DNA from: Gammaproteobacteria bacterium
Lineage (GTDB): Bacteria > Pseudomonadota > Gammaproteobacteria > QOAV01
NCBI GenBank assembly: GCA_027067235.1
Contig: JALXFQ010000207.1
Coordinates: 1 to 5,941 of the forward strand
Direction of reading: 5' to 3'
DNA: 5,941 nucleotides
A model generated the notes under the pieces. It was not told the DNA's origin. It saw only the letters and a list, made by a program, of their open reading frames with translations, and did no database searches. The position numbers and the translations under genes were made by a program. Positions within the stretch are counted from its first letter, which is position 1; each line of letters starts with the position of its first letter. Of this stretch, positions 1 through 5,824 are shown in pieces.

Positions 1-39
1 ATCGCAAACCGGATCTGCCCGCCAGGGCGCAAAAGACAT
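1..39 (-). CDS. Possible start of a downstream gene (13 codons, runs off the left edge)
   Basis: An ATG lies 5 bases after the methyltransferase stop on the same strand and opens a frame reading MSFAPWRADPVCD to the window edge. The short spacing fits the tightly packed operon upstream. No clear Shine-Dalgarno sequence precedes it, so translation would depend on coupling to the methyltransferase. Thirteen codons are too few to identify a family. The segment could equally be an untranslated tail. Confidence 0.25.
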   Translation of the reverse strand, partial: MSFAPWRADPVCD

Positions 40-44
40 TATCG

Positions 45-638
45 CTATTTGGTTTTCACGGCCTGGGAAACAGTGTAGTTTTTACCCTGTTTCAGTTTTT
101 TGTAGTTGCCAAATACCTCGTTGAAATTGCGTTTCATGAACTGGCGCAAGCCGTTGATGGTTACGACCACAATACGCCCGCCGGGATTCAGGTGATCGAG
201 TGCGTCGTAAAGAAAAATGGACAGCAGCTCCCTGCCCACCTTGGCCGGGATATTGGACACCACCAGGTCGAACTTGCGTTTGCCCACTTCGCTGAATCCG
301 TTGCTGAGTATGGTTTCGGCGTTGACAATACCGTTGGCGGCAATATTTTTGTTCGCGTATTCCACCGCCACGTAGTCCTTGTCGGCCATGAGTACCGTTC
401 CCTGCGGCGCCAGTTTTGCCAGTCCCACACCGATCGCTCCGTAGCCGCAACCCAGATCAAAAATGTGGTCATCGGACTTTACCTGCAAATGCCTGAATAA
501 CAGAGCCGTGCCTTCGTCTATGCTGCGCGGCGAAAACAACCCCCAGGTTGAATGGAAAACCAGGTCATGCCCGGCCAGACGGGTCTGGAACACGATGTCT
601 TTTTTCAGTTCGGCAATCCATTCGCGCTTGTATTTCAT
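45..638 (-). CDS. Class I SAM-dependent methyltransferase, small RsmC/YbxB-like type
   Basis: A 197-residue cytoplasmic protein with the Rossmann fold of 'MTS' (methyltransferase small) enzymes, which generally methylate rRNA bases or other N atoms. The SAM-binding motif I is DLGCGYGAIG (residues 61-70). The acidic end of strand 2 is ADKD (85-88), and motif IV is SNIPAK (128-133). The region before motif I (FHSTWGLFSPRSIDEGT, 28-44) resembles the segment that precedes the fold in RsmC-like enzymes, where the barrel meets 'FS....D.G'. Motif IV is odd: the usual NPPF/Y reads NIPA, so the first Pro is replaced by Ile. The open frame extends upstream to 731, but I chose the ATG at 638. It overlaps the phosphatase stop as ATGA, starts directly at the conserved domain, and has a weak ribosome site (AGGGTGA, 649-655) ten bases away. 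The substrate cannot be told from the sequence; the fold assignment is firm. Confidence 0.85.
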   Translation of the reverse strand: MKYKREWIAELKKDIVFQTRLAGHDLVFHSTWGLFSPRSIDEGTALLFRHLQVKSDDHIFDLGCGYGAIGVGLAKLAPQGTVLMADKDYVAVEYANKNIAANGIVNAETILSNGFSEVGKRKFDLVVSNIPAKVGRELLSIFLYDALDHLNPGGRIVVVTINGLRQFMKRNFNEVFGNYKKLKQGKNYTVSQAVKTK

Positions 639-1228
639 AGTCGTCCGTTCACCCTGTCGATGCTGGTCTGGTCCTTGCTGCGGATAATTCTGGAAACGCC
701 GCCGTTGCGCACGTTGAAACGGTACATGCAATCCACCGGCGCGCCAAGCGCGTGCACCAGAGCGGCGCGAATGACGCCGGCGTGGGCGACAATCAGCACG
801 CTCTGTCCAGCGTACCGGCGGTAGATTGTATCCATCGCCGCAACAATGCGCTGATGGAATTCGCTGACCGGTTCCGCCTGTTCTGGCGTATTGTTGACGG
901 GATCTGCATAAAAAGCGCGAAACTCATCGCTGCGCTCCTGGCGCAATTGCGCTTTGGTTCTGCCTTCCCATGCACCAAAGCCGATCTCTCGGAAGCGCTC
1001 GTCAATATCCAGTTCTACGGACAGTTTATCAGCCAGCGAGCGGGCAAAGTCACTGCACCGGCACAGCGGCGAGCTGATGATACGGTCCCAGCCGCGAAAA
1101 TCACCGACGCCGCGGGCCATTTGCAGCCAGCCTTTCTCGCTCAGCGGGTCATCAATGGCATGGCCGCGATAGCGGCTGCCACCCTGCGGCTCGCCGTGAC
1201 GCAACAGGTCTATCACCGTTTCAGTCAT
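635..1228 (-). CDS. Histidine phosphatase superfamily protein (phosphoglycerate mutase/CobC-like)
   Basis: A 197-residue branch-1 histidine phosphatase. The phosphate-accepting His lies in LLRHGEP (R10, H11). The phosphate pocket is completed by R57 in SSPLCR, E81 in EIGFGAWEG (81-89) and H149 in VLIVAHAG (144-151). All expected catalytic residues are present, so it should be active. The EIxFGxWEG signature and length resemble alpha-ribazole phosphatase (CobC) and broad-specificity phosphatases, but no cobalamin genes are nearby, so the substrate is open. There is no signal peptide, so it acts in the cytoplasm. Its ATG lies inside the end of the MATE gene (8-base overlap) behind a good GAGGAG ribosome site. 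Its TGA shares bases with the methyltransferase ATG, which implies translational coupling in both directions. Confidence 0.88.
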   Translation of the reverse strand: MTETVIDLLRHGEPQGGSRYRGHAIDDPLSEKGWLQMARGVGDFRGWDRIISSPLCRCSDFARSLADKLSVELDIDERFREIGFGAWEGRTKAQLRQERSDEFRAFYADPVNNTPEQAEPVSEFHQRIVAAMDTIYRRYAGQSVLIVAHAGVIRAALVHALGAPVDCMYRFNVRNGGVSRIIRSKDQTSIDRVNGRL

Positions 1229-2516
1229 GCAGCTTGCTCCTCAAGATCAGCCCCAACGTGACGCCCCTCACCGAAAAAAACACTATCATGGACAGCCACA
1301 GGCCGTGGTTACCCAGCGCTGTGGTCAGCTTCCAGATGAGGAAGAACAGCAACACGGACAAGACCATGCTGTTGCGCATTTCGCGGCTCCAGGTGGCGCC
1401 GATGAAGACGCCATCCAGCCAGAACGGCCAGACCGCCACCAGCGGCGTCAACACCAGCCACGGCAGGTAGACATGCGCCGCCGCGCGCGCTTCGGGTATG
1501 CTGGTGAGCAGGCGCACCATGGCGTCGCCAAAAACCTGGATGAAGCCGGCCATGCCCACCGCCACCCAGAATGACCAGCCGGCAGTCAGGCGCAGTACGC
1601 CCGGCAGCAAATCGCGCCGACCCGCGCCGATGACCTTGCCCACCATGGCTTCGGCCGCTTGCGCGAAGCCGTCCAGGGCATAGGCCAGCAAAGCCAGGTA
1701 CTGCAGCAGCAGGGTATTGGCCGCCAGCAGTGTTTCGCCCTGACGGGCGCCCTGCGCGGTAAAGAACAGGAATACGCTCATCAGCGCCACGGTGCGGATC
1801 ATCAGATCCCGGTTCATGCGCAGCAGCAGCATGATTTCATGCCCCGGGAACAGGCGGCCGGCGTCGCGCATCATGCGCCAGCCGCCCATGAAGCGGAAAG
1901 CGATGACCAGACCGACAAACATAGCCAGTATTTCAGCAATCAGACTGGCCAGCGCCACGCCGTCGGTGGTCATGCCCAGCACCGGCACAAACAGCAGGTC
2001 GAGCAGTATATTGGTGATATTCAGCACCAGATTCAGCGCCAGCGCCGCACGCGCCCGGTGCAGGCCGATGAACCAGCCCACCAGCACAAAGTTGGCCAGC
2101 ACGAACGGCGCCGCCCAGATGCGAATGGCGAAATAGCGCTGTGCTTCGAGCGTCACCGCCGGCTCCGCCGCCATCAGCCGGAAACCCGCCCCGGCAATGG
2201 GCCATTGCGCCGCGATCAGCGCCAGCCCCAGCATCAGCGACAGGGCCAGACCCTGGCCCAGCACCCGGCCCATGCCCGGCTCGTCGCCGGCACCGAAGAA
2301 CTGCGCGGAGCGGCCGGTGGCGCTCATGCGCAGGAAATTGAAAATGGTGAACAGGAAGGCGAACACCGCGCCCGCCACGGCAATGGCGCCCAGATACCTG
2401 ACCTGGTCCAGATGGCCGACCACGGCGGTATCCACCAGGCCGATAACCGGCTGCGAAATATTCGACAGAATCATGGGCAGGGCGATGCCCAACACGGTTC
2501 TGTGACTGGCCTGCAC
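1221..2516 (-). CDS. MATE family efflux transporter, DinF-like
   Basis: A 431-residue polytopic inner-membrane protein of the multidrug and toxin extrusion family, which exports cationic or lipophilic compounds using Na+ or H+ gradients. The N-terminus carries the DinF-type signature PVIGLVDTAVVGHL (23-36), followed by YLGAIAVAGAVF and FLRMSATGRSAQFFGAGD (61-78). Long hydrophobic segments recur to the C-terminus, consistent with the usual 12 helices and two half-barrels, and the length is normal. The start is GTG with no good ribosome site. An upstream TGA, from the MscS-like remnant, ends 18 bases before it, so the gene may once have been coupled to that gene. DinF relatives are known for drug, bile-salt and oxidative-stress phenotypes, but the substrate here cannot be read from the sequence. 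It is the first intact gene of a three- or four-gene minus-strand operon. Confidence 0.9.
   Translation of the reverse strand: MQASHRTVLGIALPMILSNISQPVIGLVDTAVVGHLDQVRYLGAIAVAGAVFAFLFTIFNFLRMSATGRSAQFFGAGDEPGMGRVLGQGLALSLMLGLALIAAQWPIAGAGFRLMAAEPAVTLEAQRYFAIRIWAAPFVLANFVLVGWFIGLHRARAALALNLVLNITNILLDLLFVPVLGMTTDGVALASLIAEILAMFVGLVIAFRFMGGWRMMRDAGRLFPGHEIMLLLRMNRDLMIRTVALMSVFLFFTAQGARQGETLLAANTLLLQYLALLAYALDGFAQAAEAMVGKVIGAGRRDLLPGVLRLTAGWSFWVAVGMAGFIQVFGDAMVRLLTSIPEARAAAHVYLPWLVLTPLVAVWPFWLDGVFIGATWSREMRNSMVLSVLLFFLIWKLTTALGNHGLWLSMIVFFSVRGVTLGLILRSKLHD
1237..1242 (-). promoter_or_regulatory. Ribosome binding site GAGGAG for the histidine phosphatase
   Basis: On the minus strand GAGGAG sits eight bases before the ATG at 1228, inside the last codons of the MATE gene. 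It fixes the start of the phosphatase and shows that the 8-base overlap is genuine. Confidence 0.75.
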
Positions 2517-2534
2517 GGGGAATCTCGGGCGCGC

Positions 2535-2609
2535 TCAGGCGAGGCGACGGTTTCTGGTAAAAGGCATTTCTATACCCGCCTGATCGAACGCCGTCTTGAT
2601 TTTTTCACC
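2535..2609 (-). pseudogene. Remnant of the C-terminus of an MscS-type mechanosensitive channel
   Basis: The minus strand encodes GEKIKTAFDQAGIEMPF, then TRNRRLA and a TGA stop at 2535-2537. MscS-family channels characteristically end with a helix followed by 'aFdeaGIeiPfPqr', and this matches closely in order and spacing. The frame stays open upstream to 2768, but that part (Gly, Ala, Ser and His rich, with no helix or barrel pattern) does not look like an MscS vestibule. No other minus-strand frame supplies the missing part. The plus-strand promoter and isomerase gene lie where the channel body should be. I infer that most of the gene was deleted, leaving its tail in front of the MATE gene. 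The match rests on recognition of a short motif, so chance similarity is possible. Confidence 0.5.
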
Positions 2610-2729
2610 TGGTCTTCTCGCCACCCGTTTATGCTTGTCCGCCCTTGCCCCGGATTGGGAAAAAGCACCCGGTGCAGCTGCCAGATACCCTTGAGCGGGG
2701 CTGAAGTGTACCAAACAGCCGCCAGTTGG

Positions 2730-2754
2730 CGAAACGCAGGCGCCGCCTGTTTCG
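2730..2754. repeat. Imperfect inverted repeat overlapping the slyD-like promoter
   Basis: The outer arms CGAAAC (2730-2735) and GTTTCG (2749-2754) are exact reverse complements. The inner arms AGGCG (2738-2742) and CGCCT (2744-2748) also pair, with two unpaired bases (GC) on the left side. The right arm covers the presumed -35 hexamer, so this could be a repressor operator. It could also form a small hairpin in minus-strand transcripts. No T-run follows on either strand, so it is not a typical terminator. Confidence 0.45.
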
Positions 2755-2777
2755 CGGTGGCGCTGCAATGCTATAAT
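2748..2777 (+). promoter_or_regulatory. Sigma-70 type promoter with extended -10, upstream of the slyD-like gene
   Basis: A perfect TATAAT (2772-2777) is preceded by TG one base upstream (2769-2770), giving the extended -10 form TGCTATAAT. A weak -35, TGTTTC (2748-2753), lies 18 bases away. Transcription would start near 2783-2785, leaving a leader of about 28 bases before the ATG. The strong -10 fits a constitutively expressed chaperone gene. Confidence 0.75.
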
Positions 2778-2800
2778 AGGCGCCTTTCATCTCATCCAGC

Positions 2801-2805
2801 AAGGA
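2801..2805 (+). promoter_or_regulatory. Ribosome binding site AAGGA of the slyD-like gene
   Basis: AAGGA ends six bases before the ATG at 2812, which is good spacing and supports that start. Confidence 0.8.
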
Positions 2806-2811
2806 TATCCA

Positions 2812-3294
2812 ATGCAAATCACCAAGAACAAGGTCGCCAGCATCAACTACGTATTGAAAGACAACGACGGCAACGTGCTGGATGAGTCTGCCGATGGCAG
2901 CTTCGCCTACCTGCACGGCGCCAACAATATCATTCCCGGCCTGGAAAATGCCCTGGAAGGAAAAAAACAGGGCGACGAGGTCAATGTCACCATCGCGCCG
3001 GAGGACGGCTATGGCCAACCGAATCCCGCGCTGGTGCAAAAGGTTCCACGCAGCGCTTTCCCCGACGACATGGAGATCAAAACCGGGATGCAGTTCCAGG
3101 CCGCAGGTGAAGGCGGGCAGCAGACCCTGGTCACCGTTACCGAAGTGAACGGTGACGAAATCACTGTCGACGGCAACCACCCGATGGCCGGCCAGACGCT
3201 GAACTTCGCGGTCACAGTGGGTGAAGTGCGCGACGCTTCCGAGGAAGAACTGTCCCACGGTCATGTGCACGGCCCGGACGGGCATCACCACTGA
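2812..3294 (+). CDS. slyD: FKBP-type peptidyl-prolyl cis-trans isomerase, SlyD-like
   Basis: A 160-residue cytoplasmic folding helper of the SlyD group. It catalyses cis-trans isomerisation of peptidyl-proline bonds and acts as a chaperone. The split FKBP domain is visible: the N-terminal part contains LHGANNIIPGLENALEG (34-50) and PEDGYG (63-68). An inserted flap domain of about residues 70-120 follows, and the FKBP domain resumes at VDGNHPMAGQTLNFAV (119-134). The C-terminus is a short His-rich tail with six histidines (SHGHVHGPDGHHH), a place where SlyD proteins bind Ni and other metals. It is shorter and less Cys-rich than the tail of the E. coli protein. No signal peptide is present, which argues against the periplasmic FkpA type. 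It has its own promoter and ribosome site and is followed after 9 bases by the ArsC-like gene. Assignment to the SlyD group is secure; orthology to E. coli slyD is likely but not proven. Confidence 0.92.
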   Translation: MQITKNKVASINYVLKDNDGNVLDESADGSFAYLHGANNIIPGLENALEGKKQGDEVNVTIAPEDGYGQPNPALVQKVPRSAFPDDMEIKTGMQFQAAGEGGQQTLVTVTEVNGDEITVDGNHPMAGQTLNFAVTVGEVRDASEEELSHGHVHGPDGHHH

Positions 3295-3303
3295 CCGCCG
3301 ACG

Positions 3304-3657
3304 GTGAGCGTCCGCTTTTACCAGTATCCGAAATGCTCCAACTGCCGCAAGGCGGCGAAGTGGCTGAAGGAGCATGGCGTCAAAGCCGAATCCATCGACA
3401 TCAGCCAGCAGCCGCCGGGCAAGGAAGAGTTGCGGAAAATGCTGGGTTACATGGGCGGCAACATGCGCAAACTGTTCAACACCTCCGGCCTGCAATACCG
3501 CGAGCTGAAGCTGAAAGACCGGCTGCCAACCTTGAGCGACGCAAACGCCATTGATCTGCTGGCCGGCAACGGCATGCTGGTGAAGCGGCCGTTCCTGCTC
3601 ACGGACAAAGGCGGGACGGTGGGATTTCGGGAAGAAGTCTGGAAAGATCTGGTTTGA
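3304..3657 (+). CDS. ArsC/Spx-family thioredoxin-like protein with CxxC motif
   Basis: A 117-residue cytoplasmic protein of the arsenate reductase (ArsC)/Spx/YffB fold family. The N-terminus reads RFYQYPKCSNCRKAAKWL, placing a redox CxxC pair at C11 and C14. The family motif LVKRPFLLTD lies at 92-101 and contains the Arg (R95) and cis-Pro loop typical of the fold. Length and the CSNC motif resemble the 'Spx/MgsR' or YusI-type proteins more than classical plasmid ArsC, which has a single active-site Cys in this loop. Arsenate reduction is therefore not assured, and no other ars genes are nearby. The start is GTG with no visible ribosome site, nine bases after the slyD-like stop, so translation probably depends on coupling to that gene. 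No clear terminator separates its end from the converging gene 26 bases away. Confidence 0.85.
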   Translation: MSVRFYQYPKCSNCRKAAKWLKEHGVKAESIDISQQPPGKEELRKMLGYMGGNMRKLFNTSGLQYRELKLKDRLPTLSDANAIDLLAGNGMLVKRPFLLTDKGGTVGFREEVWKDLV

Positions 3658-3683
3658 AGCGGTGAGCTTGCGAAGCGTACTGT

Positions 3684-4454
3684 CTATCTCAGCCAGCGTA
3701 TCTCCGTTGCTGTCTTCGGCCCGATCACGCAGGAGCGCAGGCTTTCCGGCATTTTTGATTTTCCCGGCGCCAACGCTATGCGGCCACCCATGATCTCGGC
3801 GCGGCGCTGTGGATAACGCCGGCCGTCGGGATCGGCGTAACCATCCGGCCACAGCGGTTCGCCATCGGGCCCGTATTTGTCCGTCGCGCCCACCGTGTGC
3901 AGCAGCTCGTGCGCAATGACCACGTTGTTCTGGGTTTGCTGATCGGCTGAGGCGAAGGCGTTGACATAACCCAGCAGGCCCTTGCTCAGGGCATAGGAAT
4001 GCGCCAGACGCCGGCCCGGTGTCGGCGTGTGATAAAGCACGTACACGCGCGCCCGGCGATAATTGGATTCATCGTCCGCTGCGTTCTTCCAGGCCCAGTA
4101 ACGAAATCGCAGGCTCCACAACATGAACGACAATATGCCGGCATGAGCATCCGCCGGCATCGGCGGCAGCGTTGTGGTTTGCCCCAGGCGGACGGCAACC
4201 GGATTATCCAGACCCATGACATAGCGTTCCGCCTCGCGGGTGAAAAAACGCTCTATGTCGCTGAAATCCTGTTTTGTCAGGCTGGCGATATAGCGGTCGA
4301 TCTGCGCCGTACCGTCGGCGTTCACCGGATATATCACCACCTGCAGCGGTTCCAGCCAGTTGGTGGAAGCGCGCTTCTGACCGAAGGTGTAAACGATGAC
4401 AAAAAACAGTATCAGCAGCAGAACAAGGACGCGGACTGACTTGGAAATTCTCAT
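3684..4454 (-). CDS. Membrane-anchored putative zinc metalloprotease (metzincin-like site)
   Basis: A 256-residue protein that I do not recognise as a named family. The N-terminus is a signal anchor: a basic MRISKSVR followed by a hydrophobic stretch (about 7-24). This would place the rest in the periplasm. The zinc-site motif HELLHTVGATD (182-192) fits the metzincin pattern HExxHxxGxxH/D, with D192 as the third ligand as in snapalysin-type enzymes. EIMGG (220-224) could be the Met-turn. Other features are a domain around 60-80 (KQDFSDIERFFTREAERY) and an aromatic-rich stretch, FRYWAWKN (117-124). The C-terminus, IGPKTATEIRWLR, looks complete. I chose the ATG at 4454; the frame extends to a TTG at 4490, which would put charged residues before the anchor. 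It lies 51 bases after the PepSY gene on the same strand, with no terminator seen between, so cotranscription is possible. Proteolytic activity and substrate are inference. Confidence 0.75.
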   Translation of the reverse strand: MRISKSVRVLVLLLILFFVIVYTFGQKRASTNWLEPLQVVIYPVNADGTAQIDRYIASLTKQDFSDIERFFTREAERYVMGLDNPVAVRLGQTTTLPPMPADAHAGILSFMLWSLRFRYWAWKNAADDESNYRRARVYVLYHTPTPGRRLAHSYALSKGLLGYVNAFASADQQTQNNVVIAHELLHTVGATDKYGPDGEPLWPDGYADPDGRRYPQRRAEIMGGRIALAPGKSKMPESLRSCVIGPKTATEIRWLR

Positions 4455-4505
4455 ACCGCCCAAGCTTAGCGCAGCCCGCCGGAACCGCAAGCAAGAGTTA
4501 TCCGT

Positions 4506-5303
4506 TCATCCCCGCGCTGTTCCCCTTTCGCCAATGCGGGACTGGCGTTTCTGGTGCTGGCGCTGTTTGACCAGCCGTATGAGCCAGATCAGTACGCCGC
4601 TGATGCCCAGAAACATGAGCGCCAGCGCGGCCAGATCGGCCAGCCACACGCCAGCCTTGCCGAAAAAGCGGCCGCTGTGCAGGTCCAGCAACAAGGTTTC
4701 CAGATTCAGCTTGCGCCGTTCGCTGCTTTGCATGGCGGCAGCGAGAGCGGCGGCATCAGGCTGATCGGCGCTGTCCCAGGCGACGCTGGACTGATCCGGC
4801 TGCCAGTAGAACAGCGTCCAGTCCGAGATCTGCTGCCCGTCACCGGCATCTAGCAGCAGCCGGCCATCGACCGATTTGCCCAGTCGCTGCACGCCCTGCG
4901 GTATGCCGTCGGCAGCATCCAGCGCTTCGCTGATCCGGCCCTGATCATCCAGCAAGATCAGTTTATCGGGGAAAGCCACCGCTGTTTCGTCGCCAAAACG
5001 CACCGCGCCGCGCAGGTCTGTCTGATCCAGCGGCAACGCTTCTGCATTCCAGTACAACTTGCCGTCGATGACGAACAGCCAGTTGTCCCCGGCCCTGAAC
5101 GCCGTTTCCAGCCTGGATGGCTGGTAGTGATACCAGCGCCGCAACCAGGCGCTGTCCACATGGCGATCAGCCAGCGTCAGTTCATCGGTATGATTCAGCA
5201 CGATGCCGGTCGCGGAGAAAGCCAGCGCCGACAGCGCTGCGAACAGCCCTACCCAGCGATGCCACTGGTACAGCAGCAGACTTTTGCTACGGCGTTTTGT
5301 CAT
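4506..5303 (-). CDS. PepSY-associated two-helix inner-membrane protein
   Basis: A 265-residue membrane protein of the PepSY-TM type. The N-terminus LLLYQWHRWVGLFAAL leads into helix 1 (about 17-36), ending GIVLNHTDEL. The C-terminal part has DLHSGRFFGKAGVWLADL (207-224) and helix 2 (about 219-243, with the family-like SGVLIW), then a basic cytoplasmic tail. H15, H38 and H209 sit at membrane edges and are possible haem or metal ligands, which is inference. The roughly 180 residues between the helices should lie in the periplasm and contain several strand-turn repeats (IDGKLYWNAE, FPDKLILLDDQG, VDGRLLLDAGDG). PepSY-TM proteins are often linked to membrane electron transfer and to siderophore or metal reduction. 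This gene overlaps the FMN-binding gene by 17 bases, strongly suggesting that the two work together, with this protein likely passing electrons to or anchoring the flavoprotein. Confidence 0.82.
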   Translation of the reverse strand: MTKRRSKSLLLYQWHRWVGLFAALSALAFSATGIVLNHTDELTLADRHVDSAWLRRWYHYQPSRLETAFRAGDNWLFVIDGKLYWNAEALPLDQTDLRGAVRFGDETAVAFPDKLILLDDQGRISEALDAADGIPQGVQRLGKSVDGRLLLDAGDGQQISDWTLFYWQPDQSSVAWDSADQPDAAALAAAMQSSERRKLNLETLLLDLHSGRFFGKAGVWLADLAALALMFLGISGVLIWLIRLVKQRQHQKRQSRIGERGTARG

Positions 5304-5823
5304 TTTTCGTTACCGTTCGATGCAGCAGCAGTGCCAGACGCGCCAGTTTGTTCACCGCACGCACGGAAAGCGTCGCGCCGGTAATGCCGTCGATGGACTT
5401 GTCCAGTTTGTACTCTTTGCCCGTTAGCGCCGCGTGTTGGTATTGGCGCACGAATGACGGGAAGCGCACTTCCCCGCCGCGGCTTTCACGAAAAGCGAGT
5501 ATCTTCACGCGCTCTATCTTGCCATCATCCACCACGACACCCACGGTGATGGGCTTTTCCTTGCCGATTTCATCCAGTATCCAGACTGTCTTTCGCCCCC
5601 CGCGCCAGTAACGCAAACGCGAGCGCGGGTAGGCATGGCCGAGTATGGCCTTTATCTGAGCCGCCAGATCGCCGGCCAGACTCAGCCGCTGCGGTTTGCC
5701 GGCTGTCGTGCCGAAAGATTCGCTGACGAAATCACCCGGCTTCTGGTAAACGCCTTTGGCGCTGACCCCGGCAAACGGCATCAGCGCCAGCAGCAACGCC
5801 ATGCACAGGAAATTGGCTTTCAT
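5287..5823 (-). CDS. Secreted FMN-binding domain protein, probably covalently flavinylated
   Basis: A 178-residue periplasmic protein. Residues 1-22 form a Sec signal peptide (MKANF, a hydrophobic core, then a likely cut after GVSA). The C-terminal half is an FMN-binding domain like those of RnfG, NqrC and NosR: VGVVVDDGKIERVKILAFRE (94-113) followed by DGITGATLS (145-153). That segment fits the ApbE flavin-transfer pattern D-x-x-(S/T)-G-A-(T/S), which predicts FMN attached to T151. A helix of hydrophobic and basic residues (NKLARLALLLH) follows, as in the family. No apbE gene is in the window, so the transferase would have to be encoded elsewhere. The start lies one base after the stop of the outer-membrane gene, and the end overlaps the PepSY gene by 17 bases. 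Its likely role is a periplasmic one-electron carrier between the membrane partner and an acceptor. Confidence 0.88.
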   Translation of the reverse strand: MKANFLCMALLLALMPFAGVSAKGVYQKPGDFVSESFGTTAGKPQRLSLAGDLAAQIKAILGHAYPRSRLRYWRGGRKTVWILDEIGKEKPITVGVVVDDGKIERVKILAFRESRGGEVRFPSFVRQYQHAALTGKEYKLDKSIDGITGATLSVRAVNKLARLALLLHRTVTKNDKTP

Positions 5824-5824
5824 C

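Noticed and set aside
639..731. N-terminal extension of the methyltransferase to position 731
   Set aside because: The extra 31 residues are Gln and Arg rich, overlap the phosphatase deeply, and lie before the conserved start. The ATGA junction at 635-638 explains the real start.
2610..2729. Possible coding sequence upstream of the MscS-like tail
   Set aside because: The frame is open on the minus strand, but the translation has no helix, barrel or MscS vestibule features, and no ribosome site fits. It is treated as non-coding.
1659..2885. Long open frame of about 408 codons on the plus strand
   Set aside because: It lies antisense to the MATE gene, is rich in Gln, His and Arg with no domain pattern, and runs through the slyD promoter into slyD out of frame. 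It is a by-product of GC-rich codon usage.
3658..3690. Possible bidirectional terminator between the converging genes
   Set aside because: Only a 4-base-pair stem (GCTT/AAGC, 3666-3676) is present, with no T-run on either strand.
2629..3852. Open frame of about 407 codons on the minus strand
   Set aside because: It is antisense to the slyD-like and ArsC-like genes, both of which have clear family motifs, and its own translation shows no recognisable domain.
4455..4490. Upstream TTG start for the zincin-like gene
   Set aside because: It would add RFRRAALSLGG before the signal anchor and uses a rare start codon, while an ATG directly before the anchor is available.
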